From Peronospora farinosa (lineage: Eukaryota; Oomycota; Peronosporomycetes; Peronosporales; Peronosporaceae), in contig CANTFK010000606.1 of NCBI GenBank assembly GCA_947646735.1, positions 56,055-120,054 on the forward strand: 64,000 nucleotides of DNA, given 5' to 3'. Below, piece after piece: positions 31,242 to 44,700 of this stretch (positions are counted from its first letter, which is position 1; each line of letters starts with the position of its first letter). The position numbers and the translations under genes are program-made. Under the pieces are notes generated by a model that saw nothing but the letters and a program-made list of their open reading frames with translations, had not been told where the DNA came from and searched no databases.

Positions 31242-32639
31242 TCAAATTTCGTATAGACTACGTACGAACTGCACGTAGTCCAGCTCGTCTTCGTTGCTTG
31301 CAGTTCTCTCTGCGAGTAGCACTTCCACCACGAACTCACCCCATAGCTTGCCCGGCCGATCGTACGGGTTGAGATTACGGAAGTGGGACGGTATATTGGC
31401 CTTTGTGCTGCTCGTGCGACTATTGACCGTCTCACGGTTGTAACTACTCGATTGCTGGACGCGCCGACACTTTCTAGTCGGCTGTTGCGTTGCTGCAGCA
31501 ATCCCGTTTACTGATTGTGCTTGGTCCGCAGTATATTGAAGAGGAGAAGTTGGAGCCCACTCAATTTGGTAGGGAATGTCTCGCATGGATGTCGACACTT
31601 GGCGAGGTGGGGCTTGTCCCGGTGACGGAGAGTTGTGGTAAGCAGTAGCATGATTTACTGCTGAAGGGGGCCGTCTTGAATGCACCATGTCTATAGAAAG
31701 CGAAGATTGTCCTACACCTGCAAGGTTCTGGCTACAATCAGTCGATGGTCCATCACCTTCTAGTGGCAAATGTAGCAATTCGCCATAAAGTTCTTGCGTA
31801 GCTGACCCTTTTTGCAATGATGTATTGTCCCGCCGCGATACGTCTTTATCTTCAAACGTCTCCACAGTTCTATTTCGAACTCGTTTCCTGGCTGCCATTG
31901 TCGCTTTTGTATAGATATTTCTGCCCGACAAAAGAGGTTCATCAGCACTATCAATGGCGTCGTCCATTGCTTGCCGACGCGTCCGTTGTTTATATTCTGG
32001 AGTCAAAGTACTACAAGGCGTCCAACAAATCCGTCTATCAAGTGTGTCCACCGTCGGTACTCTACTTGTTGGTGTCCCGGTCGTTGTCCTAATTGCATTG
32101 TCATACCGATTCGGCAGGTCCGAATCGATCGACACCAACGTCTCGGGGAGATATTTACTTGCACGTGCCGCAAAATCCTCCGTCGTCCGATCATTGATAA
32201 CGTACTTGGTGTCTTTACTTGTCATAATCTGTAGAAACATCTCCAATTGTGCTGTCCAGCATATCGTTAGACTCTCATTGTCTACAACGTGTCGCATCTG
32301 AGCTCCAAGCTCCCGCATCTCAATCAATGACCACTGTGCATAACCATCGGAGCTTCGTGTTGCATTACTAAATGTCATGCTAATGACACCGGTACGTATC
32401 GCCTGTAACATTGCAATACAAGCGGCTTTCGAGTTGCACGGCCACTTGCGATCGCAACAAATTGATGTAAAGACCTTATACGTCTCTTCATGCCAACTCC
32501 AAATCGTGTCATGACAATAACCTACCCAACCCTCATCTATCTCCAATAACAAACGCGCTACTTCCACCGTCCACGGTTCGTCATAGAATGTGATGGTCGC
32601 AGCACCAGATGTCGGCACTGCTGATGTAGCCGAAATCAT
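31242..32639 (-). CDS. Unrecognised 465-residue protein
   Basis: The single exon runs from ATG 32639 to a stop at 31242. About residues 15-165 look globular, with aromatic and Cys-rich segments (EIDEGWVGYCHDTIWSWH; ICCDRKWPCNSKAACIAML), and are mostly helical by eye. The middle, about 190-400, is low-complexity and rich in Ser, Thr, Arg and Gln. A short conserved-looking C-terminal block follows (PSHFRNLNPYDRPGKLWGEF and then an acidic YVQFVRSLYEI end). The N- and C-terminal blocks look constrained while the linker does not, which suggests an adaptor or regulator, but I do not know the family. It sits head-to-tail downstream of the deubiquitinase, 104 bp away. Confidence 0.75.
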   Translation of the reverse strand: MISATSAVPTSGAATITFYDEPWTVEVARLLLEIDEGWVGYCHDTIWSWHEETYKVFTSICCDRKWPCNSKAACIAMLQAIRTGVISMTFSNATRSSDGYAQWSLIEMRELGAQMRHVVDNESLTICWTAQLEMFLQIMTSKDTKYVINDRTTEDFAARASKYLPETLVSIDSDLPNRYDNAIRTTTGTPTSRVPTVDTLDRRICWTPCSTLTPEYKQRTRRQAMDDAIDSADEPLLSGRNIYTKATMAARKRVRNRTVETFEDKDVSRRDNTSLQKGSATQELYGELLHLPLEGDGPSTDCSQNLAGVGQSSLSIDMVHSRRPPSAVNHATAYHNSPSPGQAPPRQVSTSMRDIPYQIEWAPTSPLQYTADQAQSVNGIAAATQQPTRKCRRVQQSSSYNRETVNSRTSSTKANIPSHFRNLNPYDRPGKLWGEFVVEVLLAERTASNEDELDYVQFVRSLYEI

Positions 32640-32743
32640 TTTTTCTGCAATATTCTTTTTAATTGAGGAAAAATTACAGTAGAAAGTTGTAATTGTAGAT
32701 TTTGCTGACCGTCACTGATGAAAATGAGCCGGGCCATTTGGGA

Positions 32744-35594
32744 CTAAATTTTGATGCACGACTTTGACTCGGTAGTTGGCTCGAGCAAGAGGTTCTTGCG
32801 CTTGTAAAACAAAATATAAGCGGCATTGGACTTAATCTGACTCGGCATCGCTGGTGTCACGAGACTATCGTCAAATGAGTACCAACCTGGATATAACTCA
32901 CCATCACCGTCCTTCCAGCTCTTAGCAAAAGCAGTGTAGTGACCAAAGCCCATCCTTCCATAGTGATTACTCACAGCAAACAGATCGTAGCTGAAGTGGT
33001 CCTTGTCACTGCTCTTCTCAAGACTGTATGGTGACATGTCAAGGCCTTCAAGGGGAAAGTCGACAAAAACGTCCAGCTTGTCACGCAGAATATCATTGCG
33101 ATACTCAAACCGTTTCAGTGAGAGTATTAGAACATCCGGTAGCCGCCACATTTCCATAGTCTTGCGCGCTTGTCGGTGCTCCTTGCAGTGACTGCAGTAC
33201 CACAAGTTTGCCTGGTCAAGCGTCTCGGACTTTACAAAATTCCGAAAGCAGTCGTCTAGAGAAATGCCCTCGTGTGCACGAGACCCACTAGCTTTCGCAC
33301 GTACACTCTCGTGATTGACAATTTGCTCCATCTCAGGGTGAGGAGAAGCCGACGAGGACAACATCAGTGATGACCAAGCAACCGTAGCAAAAACCAGTTC
33401 ATTCGGCGAGTCTTCACCGTACAACGTAGCGAAATCCGAAAATTTTGCGTCGGCAGCTGGAGGAACTGGTTCATTGCGTAAACAAACACCATTGCGGTCG
33501 GTTAGATACACACATTGCGATAGCATATTGCTCGGAATCTTGGCGCTCAAAGCCTGTGAGAAATGCATGCTCAGCAATTCGCTCCACTTCTCCATCATCT
33601 CAGTACATGTCGTTGAAGCAGTGTAGGTGAAGAGCAACGGGTCACCTGCCAAAGCGGACCCAACTCGGTGATATAGGAAGCCGTGTAACACGGGATCTTC
33701 AGTTGGTGTGGCATCCACTTGATACATAAGAATGCGGTCACCTTCTCGTAAACGATTCAACCGCTTGGTATCTCCGATGATCCGGTACGTCATAGATTGA
33801 TAGATATCGGCTGCAAACAGACTGCTGGGGCTCAGCTTGCACAACTTGCCCAACGCGCGTTTCAGCTGGAGGACGGTCCCTTTCTTGGGTACTTCTACAA
33901 GGTAACGAGTCATAGACTTGCCTGGCTCGCTCGGGACGAAAATGACTTCTATTTCGCGATTCTGCTGCTGAGGTAGCTCCAACTGGATGCAATTAAATGG
34001 ATCGAAAGTAATCGAAACTTTGTTGCAGATTGGGCATACAACCGTAGACTTGAACTGGCCCTGAACATGATCCACAAAGATACTGTCGTTGCGTAGCAAG
34101 TGGCATTCCCATGCTTTCTTCGCTACAGAAGCATCGTTTTGTGAGCCGTCAGACTCCTTCAACTCAATATACGGCTTGTGTTTGACGCGATTCAGATCTT
34201 CATGCAAGCCATCGATAATGTATGCGAGCAATTCTTGGGCGTCATGCTGTTGAAATCCGGAAAATTGCGGAGCAAACCGACTGATTGCCCGCTTGAAGTT
34301 GGCGGGTGAGGTGCTAGGCATTGTGCCAAAGTATATCTCCTTCAGTAAAGCATCGTATTCCTCAACCAAGTTGCCACCCGTTCCTAATGGATTGTCGCGG
34401 TTTAAATCTCTCTTGTACTTGTTGCTTAAGAAATAGCGCGTCAGCAACTCTACGTGGCTTAAACACTGCAGTGCTGAGTTCATAAAGCACGTGTTGCCGA
34501 GGTTACGAAGACCCATCTTACCACGCCGCTCTGTTTGCCATCTCTGTAGCGTTTCATCTTCTTTTTCTTCAGCCGAGAGCTTGGAGCGACACACAGCCTT
34601 GTGGTATTTCCAATGAGACATTTGACAGCTTGACCCACAGTACCAAATAAGTTGGCAGCTACTGCAACGCTTTAGCGATCCCGTTGCTTTCCGACAAGCA
34701 CCACAAAGTTTTGGAATGGAGCTAGACACTGCACTTGGAGTGCGCTGCATTTCAATCCCGTATCCAGACTCATCCTTCTGACTATTCAGTGTAGCCGTCA
34801 GATCATCGCTCTGTATGAAATCGTCGTGCACATTTTTTGCAGTATCCTCCATATCTTCTACCGTCTGTTCCTGAAGCATCATAACACACATTTATTAATC
34901 AACGTCAGTCCAACAGTAACAAACCACTACGTCAACAATTCTTCACTTACCGGGTACACCTCTACACGATTGAAAACGTTTCCACGTTCTGGATCTCCGA
35001 CTTGAACAACGAAGCGTGCAATAGTTGGTCCTCCATCATACCAAATCAAAAATGCGTCCCATACTTCTCGTGGAATCAGCACATAGTGAAAGTTTTCCTT
35101 TAATTGCGGACGTAATGGCCCTCCCATCAGCTCATCAAGTGGCATTTCTGAGCTCACATGAAGAAGCGGCAAATTGTCGATACGACTGGGCGGTAGATTC
35201 CACGCCTCAGCTGCCAAAAGTGGGTCTTTTTCTTCCTTAAAATCCACAAAGTCACACCAACGTTCCCACCATTTGGCTGAGAGCACAAAGCGTGTGTCTC
35301 CAATCTGTAGCCCCTGCTGATCCGCCTGCTTCATGAGGCGCTTGACAATTTCGCGCTGCTTGCAATAGTCTAAACGTTTAGTTGTGCCATTAAGCAGCAA
35401 TTTCCCATTCTCGTTCGAGGTTTCGACGCTGAGCTTCTGGTCCGATAATGAAGCAACTGACACGAGCATCCCGTTCTTCTGCTTGTGCTGATCTTTCTTT
35501 GATTGCGTCTTCTTATTCTAGCATACAAATGTAAAGTGTCAATACAAGACGGATACAATGTATTCTAATACAAGACCTCGTGTACCTTGCCCAT
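32744..35594 (-). CDS. Ubiquitin-specific protease with DUSP and MYND domains
   Basis: This cysteine protease removes ubiquitin from proteins. Three coding exons fit in phase 0: 35594-35586 (Met-Gly-Lys only), 35517-34951 and 34870-32744, giving 900 residues. After a Lys-rich start comes a DUSP domain (about 40-190), then a MYND zinc finger (about 222-262: CGACRK, CSSCQ, CGSSCQ, then His and Cys). The USP catalytic domain has the Cys box NLGNTCFMNS with nucleophile Cys320, a Cys-x-x-Cys zinc pair in the fingers, and the His box with His836 (GHYTAF) followed by WYSFDD. A large insert separates the two halves of the catalytic domain, as in the USP4/11/15 group. Its start codon is 140 bp from the divergent SZT2-like gene. 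Confidence 0.93.
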
Positions 35595-35734
35595 ACTGTC
35601 AACTATAGGTGGTTTACGTGATCTTTTAGTGTGATAGTGTACACCACACCATTGCTCTAGTATTTCATGTGGTCCACACGCATTTCCATCTGACTTTAAA
35701 TTGCAGTTTCAAGAGTGAAGGTCATTCATTTAGT
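35595..35734. promoter_or_regulatory. Probable bidirectional promoter (USP / SZT2-like)
   Basis: Only 140 bp separate the two divergent start codons (35594 minus and 35735 plus), so both promoters and both 5' UTRs must overlap unless further upstream exons exist. The core is AT-rich with short GT-rich patches. I could not identify a specific initiator element with confidence. Confidence 0.55.
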
Positions 35735-38700
35735 ATGGAACCATCTCCAGCGCCGCGCTTAGAGGAATTGATCCTCTCGGGCGCGGATGTGAACGTACTG
35801 AACCACACAACGTTGTCTCTATGGCATTTTCAGCAGTTGACACATGAACTTCTTCCATTTACGGCGACTATTGAGCCGGAGGAAGATCTGGACGGAGTCA
35901 AAAGTTCCAAGACGGAGACACCAGATCTTGTATCAACCTATGTACGAAGCGTAGACCTTGGTGAAGGAATGAATGTAGCTGCAGTACTATACGAGCAGCC
36001 TATGGATGTCTTAAAGCTTGATACAAGTGACCAGGAAGATGAAAAGCAGATCAGGGACAGTTTTAACGGGACAGAAGATGGACCTGGAACACTGACCACT
36101 ACAATCAAGGGACACTTGACTCCGGACACTCGAGTTGCTGCCATTTTTCAACGCTATCGTTGTGTCTTGTGTCTTGATGCGTCACCTTCTATCTTGTCCA
36201 TTGATCCATCCTCTGGACGATTGTTCTTGGACTTGCTATATGAGAGTGTGGAGCTTTTTATTTGGAGTATTTTACGTCCAATGGAAGTTGGTGGTGTAGC
36301 CTTCACTCCAGAGCTTCATGTGTCTGTATTAGTACAAGGAGCTCTTGTGGAGTCACTTTGCGTGCTTATGCAAGGATATATCGTCACAAGGACAAACGCT
36401 GCAGGCTTTTTGCAGTTGATAAAAGAGAGATTCCAGTTAATTGAAAATAATTGGGCCTCTCAGGCCCAGAAACAAGGGCAGTGGGGGTTGTTGGGCAATG
36501 CGACACCAGCCACACTTGACTGGATCCTGCAAAACGCCGTCTTTGCACTTAATTCATTGCCTACGGACTGTGCACCGATGATGGTCCTGGTAACGGACGG
36601 TGTCCTCGATGTACGAGATGTCTTTTCGTACGACAATTTGTTGATGCAACTTGTGCGTCATGATATTCAGTGTCATTTTTTGCGCATTGGAGGAGGTGGA
36701 GAAGATGAACTTAACGCTACTTTTGGCTTTGTGCCGGACACGCATCTACTACGCTTCGTAGCAGAGTATACTAGCGGAACAGTGTTTGATTACGCCGCTA
36801 TTCACGAAGCTTGCTATGGCAAAACGAGCACAAGTAGCGACACTGTTAAGAAAATGACGGGGTTACAGGATGCCTTTTTCTTACGTAAATCAAGTGTGCA
36901 TGCCAACTCGGCACCTGTGGTCAAGCTAAATGAGATGGATAGCACGTCATTTGATAGAAGGACGCTTTTGCCGTTACGTCCTTACCGCATGTGGCGGGAC
37001 AAGGTACTTGAATATCGCATTTTTGCAGACGTGAATCGTATTGTGGAGGCAAGACTTTGTGAAGGCTTCTCGATCAACAAGATTCATGTGAAGACTTACC
37101 GGCAGCCACGACTGGCAGAAAGAGATTCCGTTCCAGGAGCTGGCGTAGATACTTCTAGCAATGGTGATGCAAGCAACGCGATTGAGAGCTCTAATGAAGT
37201 CACCAAGTTATTGATTGTGTTCTTACTGCAATGGAAACAGAATGTTTGGCTAGAATACGTGGTGTCAACAACAACCGAGGACTCAGCGACATTGATATCG
37301 TCATCAACTCCGGCACCTCACAGCGGTCGACGAGTGAGTGGACAGGGATTAAAAGGTCCGCCGACATCATCAGCAGCATCAAGAATACCTACAGGAATTT
37401 CCTGTAAGGACCAGAGAACAGCTTGGAGTGAGTGGTACGTGAAAATGAACATTTTAGGCTACGCGGACTTCCTCCGTGCGTTTGAAGATACTATGCAGCA
37501 CTCTTTGGCAAGTGAAACCCGAGGGGCTGCAGCCAGGGGAGAAAATTCCATGGCATCACCAGTCTTTGTGCACGACTTTATTAGAAATGTTCAAGATGTC
37601 GACCGTGTGCTGCTGCATTTGATGACAGCGACGGCTAGTATTAATGAAACCAGCGACTCGGTTACCAACCAGTTTTCCTTTGGAACAAACTTAACATCAG
37701 CATCTGCAACCCCCAGGATAACAAGTTTCCACCCGGTATTTAACATTATTGGTGACCTCTCTACTGTGCTCTGGCATCGTTGGTTTTTTGTAGAGCGATT
37801 TGAGATTCTCTCAGTTGTTAAAAGTGGCGCATGTACGGACTTATTTTATCGCAGCGAAATACATGATGTCGGGCGAGGAAGCGCAAGCTCGCATTTGCGT
37901 GGCTTAGGAAATTTTGCACAAGGAATGATTCACAATCATGAAACAAATGTGTATGGGGCACACAATGGACACATTACGATTGGAGTTGAAAGCTTCGCTG
38001 AGCCCCTAGTCGCGATTCTTGTTAGATGGTCTTCGCAAAAGTTGTCCCAGGATTTGTTCTTGAAGTTTCTTCGTCCGACTGATTCGGAAAAAATCCATGC
38101 TCCTTCAAGGGCAAAGGCTCCGTCATCTACTATAACTTTGTCTGGAGGGATTGCACAACGACGCCGACAGCGCAGTTATAATAGCAGCATTGGCGACGGT
38201 GCTACACGTGGTGACGATAGCTGCAGCACAAAAGAAAGTAAGGCAGCACTTTGCTTTGTACGGCTCGAGTACAAGAACAAAACGTTATGTGCAATTCACG
38301 TAGCATTCTTCGCGACTAGATCATCAACCCGCCGGCAGGTTTTAGATGACCTGAAAAGCACTATTTTTTCGAGTATTAATGAGGTGGCTGTAATACCTAC
38401 CCCAGCCAAGCTGCTCTCTTCATCACTGGTGGACACTCCAGTCATTCTTTGTCATCGAATGCTGAGTCGTTTGCTTGTCACGCACGACACACTTCTTCTT
38501 CACGGAATTGACCAGGACCCTGGACCCTTTGATTGTTATGTTGCATCGCCGACGTTGGAGGCTGAGAAAAATGCAGGAGCGATACCTCCGTCAAGCATAT
38601 GCTGCGGTGGGAGCGAATTGCAGCTACAGCGAGTGTTCGGTGCGTACGTGTGGCACTCGAGTTGGAAGTGGAAAGTGTCAAACTTATCGACATTGTTGGA

Positions 38701-41700
38701 CGTAATGCGGCGGCTTCATGATGCCCGCATCAGCAGTGGATTTTGGGTCTTGGACTGGAAAATGGAGGAAGGAGATGCTGGTCAAGGTGCACATGTTGAG
38801 AGTGTAATTTTTGGGCGGGAAATTTTGATGGAAAATGAGAACGGGCACACAAAGACATGCCTGGTACAATATGCGCTTCGTCGTGTCTCAGATACTTGCC
38901 TAATGACGTCCTTCTGGATGGAACCTCAGCATGGCGTTGTTAAGACTCGATTATCGGATGAAGCTGATCAACTAGACAGATTTCACTGGAGACTGAAGCA
39001 AGCTATTGGGCACAGTACACCATTTGAGAATCGTGACAGTCGTGATTCTCATCGAAGCAATATCCCGCATGGAGCTTCTGGGTGGGTTTCTGCATCTTCG
39101 ATGGGTTCAGCGGATGACGAACGGAAGTCAATGCAGCACGAAGATGTGAGCATGCACTGGAATGAGGATTCCAAGTACTTGGATGAGAGTGAATTGCTGC
39201 ATTTAATTCGTGGATACCTGTTCAAAAGTGACCGCCACTTCCTCTCGTGCCTGTACACGTTTGATAGCATCATTAATTTGCGCGAAGACATCGAGTTGAG
39301 CAAGAGTATTGATGGTATCGTTGGCTCCAACTGGAGTATAGATCGGCACTTGGCGTCGAAAAATGGCATGATCCTTCCTCCATTCAGCACTGCAAGACTT
39401 TTGGCGACTTCAAAACGATCTACAGAACATTTTCTGATGTATCTGCAAAACAGTAAATATTCTGCGGATGAGGCGAATGAGCCGAGTAGTGGGATTGCGC
39501 CTTCAGTCTCTACAGCCAACGACAATTTGTATTCTATGCTTGAACTTACTCTTAGGGGCCTGAGTGATTGCGAGGTGGCATGGACAGACTACAATGGCGA
39601 CGTTGTGGCAGGTACTAGTATGGCTACAAACGGCAATATTGAAGATGATCGCTTTTTTAGGGAAGGCATGGATGGACAGTTGCCATTGTGGTTGAAGCAG
39701 CACTTGGCATTGACTTTCAAGGACCGTGTGCCGCATCATGCCTTAAGTAAAGGCAAGTGCTATGCAAAACTTGTGAGCGATGATTGCGTCGTGTTGGCAT
39801 TTTTTCCTTCATTGGATACTCTGCAGGTCCAAAACAAAACGGGTCGAGGGGGGTTTGCGCAAATTGATGGAATGAAAGGCAAGTCACCTCTTGAAGACAG
39901 GCTGGATACAATAAACGTGGCATCTGGAAAAGAAGAGGGGCGCAAAAACCCTTTAGAGCAATTTTCCGTCCGTTCAGCGGACGAAAGTGGGGCGAAATCT
40001 CGAGCTGTGCGGATGTCAGTGTCTGCGGACGATATCGTGCTGTATCAAGAGCGCCGGCGCAGCTTCCGTGAAGGCTATAAATCTTGGAGAATGGGGCATT
40101 ATCAAGGATCTCGTGATGAAAAGCATAGTTATGGGCGTGACTTTCAGAAACTCCGTCTTCCTTCAACACCAGAAGATCATGAGTTTTGTGAAGAAATCAG
40201 TCGTCAAGCGGCTTACGGCTGCGATTTTCATCTAGTTATTGAAAGTGCCAATGGAGCTATGGGCTCAGGCTTCTTTCAAGTTGCATTTTATGAATGCTCG
40301 CTTTCTAGGTTGTCCACGGACTTGCACGATACGAGTAACGAGATGCATGATCATGCAGATTTGCCTCACACTATTCTGAGGCATCTATTCTTCTCAAAAC
40401 GCCATGATAAGTCGAGGGAAGACCGGTCAACAATACCACTCGGTCGCCGTTTTTGGAACATATCTTTAGCCCGATCACCATTAGGCTCAACAGCGAATCG
40501 ATTGAGTTCTAGCGGTATTCGCGCTTCTCATCGATTTCGCAAAAAGATTAAACGTGCACACGAGCATAACTTTTCTCGCGGTGTTTACATGGCGCTTCGT
40601 GAAGGAGGAACAGTCCAGCACAGTGATTTGCTTCAGGCACTGTCGAGCTGTATTGAAGTCCCAGTGGATGTTGATATTACGCTCCTGTTTCGTATGACGG
40701 AGGCTGCTGCATCACACAAAATTTTGCCACTGAGTCCGGCAGCAGCAGCAGTGGTCTCTGCTGGTATGGGCGTGGACATTCTAAAGGACAAGCTGACAAA
40801 GTCTTTCGAAACAATCCTTTCCAATGTTTTCGTTCCTATTGCTGGCACAAAGTATTACTACTTCTCAGGAAATGAAAACACTATGTATGAAGATATGTCT
40901 GCAAGTGAGTACGACTTGCATATTCTAATGGAAGACTCAGATGATGGCGAAGCGATCTCCGAAAGTCGTAAAAAGGGTCAATCTGATGACGCTAGTTTCA
41001 GTGGAGAAGAAACCGTAGATGCTGCCGAGAAGGGTTCCAATCGAAGCAGGCGTGATAGCTTGGGACGTGAATTACCCCCGCCAGTGATCACCTCAAGTGA
41101 AGAAAAATCAGAGAGCGAGCAGCACCATGCAAATGTTGAAGAGGACGCAGAATTCAACAAAGATGTTGCTGTAGCGACGTCTAGCTTCTCTGTGCCATTC
41201 TTTTTGAAGTTTGAATGCCGTCTGCTCAATAGTTCACACGAGAATCGGTCAAATGCTGCCGACGTGCATGCTTTAGGAGCGACGACTGAGTCTGCTTTGC
41301 TAAGTCGATCGTCTAGCAGCGCTGCTTACGAAGACATGGGAAAGGATATGGTTGCACAGGCACAACTCGCTTCACCTAGTAGTCGACAGGAAAAGCTTGA
41401 CGCATTTTTGGAATCATTAAAGACTTACCATGGATCTCAGTACCACTCGCACTCAACCGATGTTTCGCAATTTGCTGAGTCCTTTTTCAATCTGCCGTCG
41501 GGACGTATCGCTTTGCGTTTGATGACGTTGACTTTACCCAACGAACAAGTATATGATGACGGGCGCCTGCCGCCTCATGTGCCATTTGAAATGGACATTA
41601 GCCGTGGACAGGCAAGTGAGACCAACGCATTGCCGTCAATTTTGCACAACTATTCGACGCTGCACCTTTTTCAGCGCCAAGTACTAACTCGTATTCGAAA

Positions 41701-44700
41701 GGACATTAAGGAGTGGTCTAGCGTGGAAATTCTTTCAATTTTGAAGTCGGCAAATGAGATCACACCGGCAATTGGGGCACTGGTGCAGAACCTCTTCGAT
41801 GACCTTCCTGAGCTTGCTGTGACAAAAGCAAATTATCCGCTTGAGTTTGTCGCAGGCAGCCAAGAAACCGCTGTCGTGCCACTTGATCTATTCAAGCGCG
41901 AGTTTGAAAAGGGCGATTTGCTCAATGTTTACCGGTGTAACGGAGTGTACTTCGTGGTGGAAAGTGTGAGTCCTACTGGTACGGATCTAGACGAAGATGC
42001 CGACAACCGGTCTGGCGCGAGTTTTAAGATACCTTACTGGGCGTTTTTTGAATTTGGAGCAGACCACATTAGTTTGCAGCTCCATCATCCAGATCACTTT
42101 GGGATCGACGCTAAAGGGTTCAATCGGTTAAATGTTCTAACACGCCTTCAACTTGGACTTCGCGCGTTATGTCGTCGTGTAAATCAGTTCTTACTCTTGC
42201 TGCAGCTCCACGAGACTCGCACATGCAATGGATTACTGCTTCCGCCAAACGGCAACTTGCTGTCAAGTCCACGATCACCTAAACAAAATAATGGCTCACA
42301 AAGAGCTTCGAGTTCAGTGAATGGAAAGGATGGAAACATGAAACAAGGCAGTTTTTTTTGGCCTGGGCAGTTCGAGTGTGACTTGCGCTACTCTGCTTTT
42401 TTTAAGCTTCACGAGCGGTTGGCGCCCAATTTTGCGCTCAATATATTGTGCACTTCAGCACTGGAGCAGTTCCAAGTTCATAATCGACGCCATATTTTTG
42501 TGTACCGAGATCGCGACGGTCACGTGTTTTATATGAAGATTAGTATATTTTACGATACGACATTGTTCAATGCAGAGGACAGTCAACCCGTCGAAGAACG
42601 GCAAGAGCGAAACGGTTTTGCTAGATCTAGCACTGGAGGAAGCTGTGGTGGAGGTGCAACAACTTCAGCGACTACACCAGCAGGGGTCCCTGGAATTCGG
42701 CTGGAAGTATTCGGTGTATCTGAAGCCGGTGAAGAAGTAACTCATGAGTTGTGCCGCCTGCTGGAACGAAAGCTAGACGAAGCAACGCAAGTGGTTCTGA
42801 TGAAGTTGCTGGCACGCAATACAAAATTCCAGCTCAGTCAATCAGACCTAGCGTTTTTGTGTCCACCTTCAGCCGAACCTTCGAGTAAGGTCAATTACAT
42901 TCTTCCTGACGAGATAGCTGATGACTGCTGCACATTGCTGCACTACTTGTCCCAGACACTTAAACTCTCAGCATATATACGCCCTGTTACAAGTGGTGGA
43001 TCGTTGCCCTCACGAAGCTCACGAGATAATGTGGATAACAATACGCTACGGCCGACTCGGCTCGGCAGTTTGGCGTCTGCAGGTAGCTATGTAAGTTTAT
43101 CCAGTGAGGAACATGCGAAAGTAACAGCTCCAGATAAATGTGAAGAAGCAAAGCTTGAAGAAGTAACGCGCGCTACACAAGACAGTGCTAGCATACACCC
43201 TGCTTACTTCGGACGCTATCCGAAAACGTTTGAGCTCCAGGAAGAAGGTCCCTCAATTTTGTTCGACGCAGCTTCTCGATCACCTGTTTTCTTCTATTCA
43301 GAACATGAAGCGGAAAGGGAGAATGATGCTTTTGATGAAGTGGTCTCAGGTGTTGCACCGATACAACCATTACCTGAAATCGTGGCCTGCGCATCGTATG
43401 TTTTAAATTTGAACCCAGACTTGCGCCTCTCGCAAGGATTTTTGTCGCGGGTCGGAAAGGGGCTTGCTCTTATGCGTGTGGATCTAATCCGTCAGAACTT
43501 CGCCAAGACTGGAGCTGAAAATGAACATCAGGAGGATGCCAAGTCAGAGAGCATCAATAAGGTTAAGCAGATGCACGACATTCCAGGACTCGCGGCGTTG
43601 TACTCAACTCGTGTGAACACAAGCAACAACACCCTAGTGGCTAGATGTCAGGTGTGGATCCGAGGATCCATTCATTCAACGGAACTAAGTCAAGTTGTGG
43701 AGTCATTTATGGATGAAGCTTTGTACGACTACCACATCGAAGCGACTATCCGAAAGTTGCATTCATTCAACGGACGGCTTGATACTTGTACAAGCAGTGA
43801 TGCGTCCCCAGATTTATCTGGGACCCAAGGGAATCTGCCCTCGGATGTGGATACGCTAGTGTCGCTCTTTAAGAGCGCGTGTCTTTTGCCTTCGTCCTCT
43901 GTTACAAAGTTAGAAGCGGATGAATCGATTGCGCCATGGGACCTCAACAATGCTGTGGCGCAGATTCGCAATTTTTTGTGCTGCCTGCCTCACCACTTGC
44001 GACCAGCAGTTTATGCAAAGTCTAAGCTTTCAGGTAGATATGAGACTGTTTCGAGTCGCAATGTAGGTCTGAGCTCTTACACGACTGGACCCCCACCAAA
44101 CAAGTTTCGGCTGGTATTACAGCTTGCTGGCGATCTGGACGCACACGACGACTCAAGTGACTCGGATACAGAAACGATAGCGTCAATGACCTCAGCAGTT
44201 CATCACATTGAACCGCTGATGAGAACCGACTCTATTCATTCCGAGATGTCAGATATTGACTCGATATCAGGCCGAGTGCCGCTCACATTGACATCATGCT
44301 CAGATTTGAATGCGATTTCACAGATGCAAAATGCGCCGTCTGTGTCTTCCACAACTTCATCAATGGTTGGACTGATGGGAATTCTGTCGCACCAACCACA
44401 TCACCCGAAGAATGTGAGCTTTTCGGAGAGAGACGTATTACTCTACTCGAACAAAGGCAGTACTCGGCATCGCCAAAAACCGCAATCTTATGAATATCGG
44501 GAGGTGACACGATCGTTTTACTACGTGGTGGATCTGTCCACGAGCAAGGGATTACGGTTACACGGATACAATATGAGCGGCGCTCTGGTGGAGGCTCTAG
44601 CCACATACACAGCGCGGATACTTACATGGAGCATGCTTCGCGAAAAGCTGCTGAGAACCTTGCTGCTGGAAAAGTCGGGGCTTTCCACCGCCGCTCCTGT

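Noticed and set aside
34927..35469. Stand-alone DUSP-domain gene
   Set aside because: A canonical GTAAGT at 34950 and an in-phase AG at 34871 join it to the MYND-USP exon.
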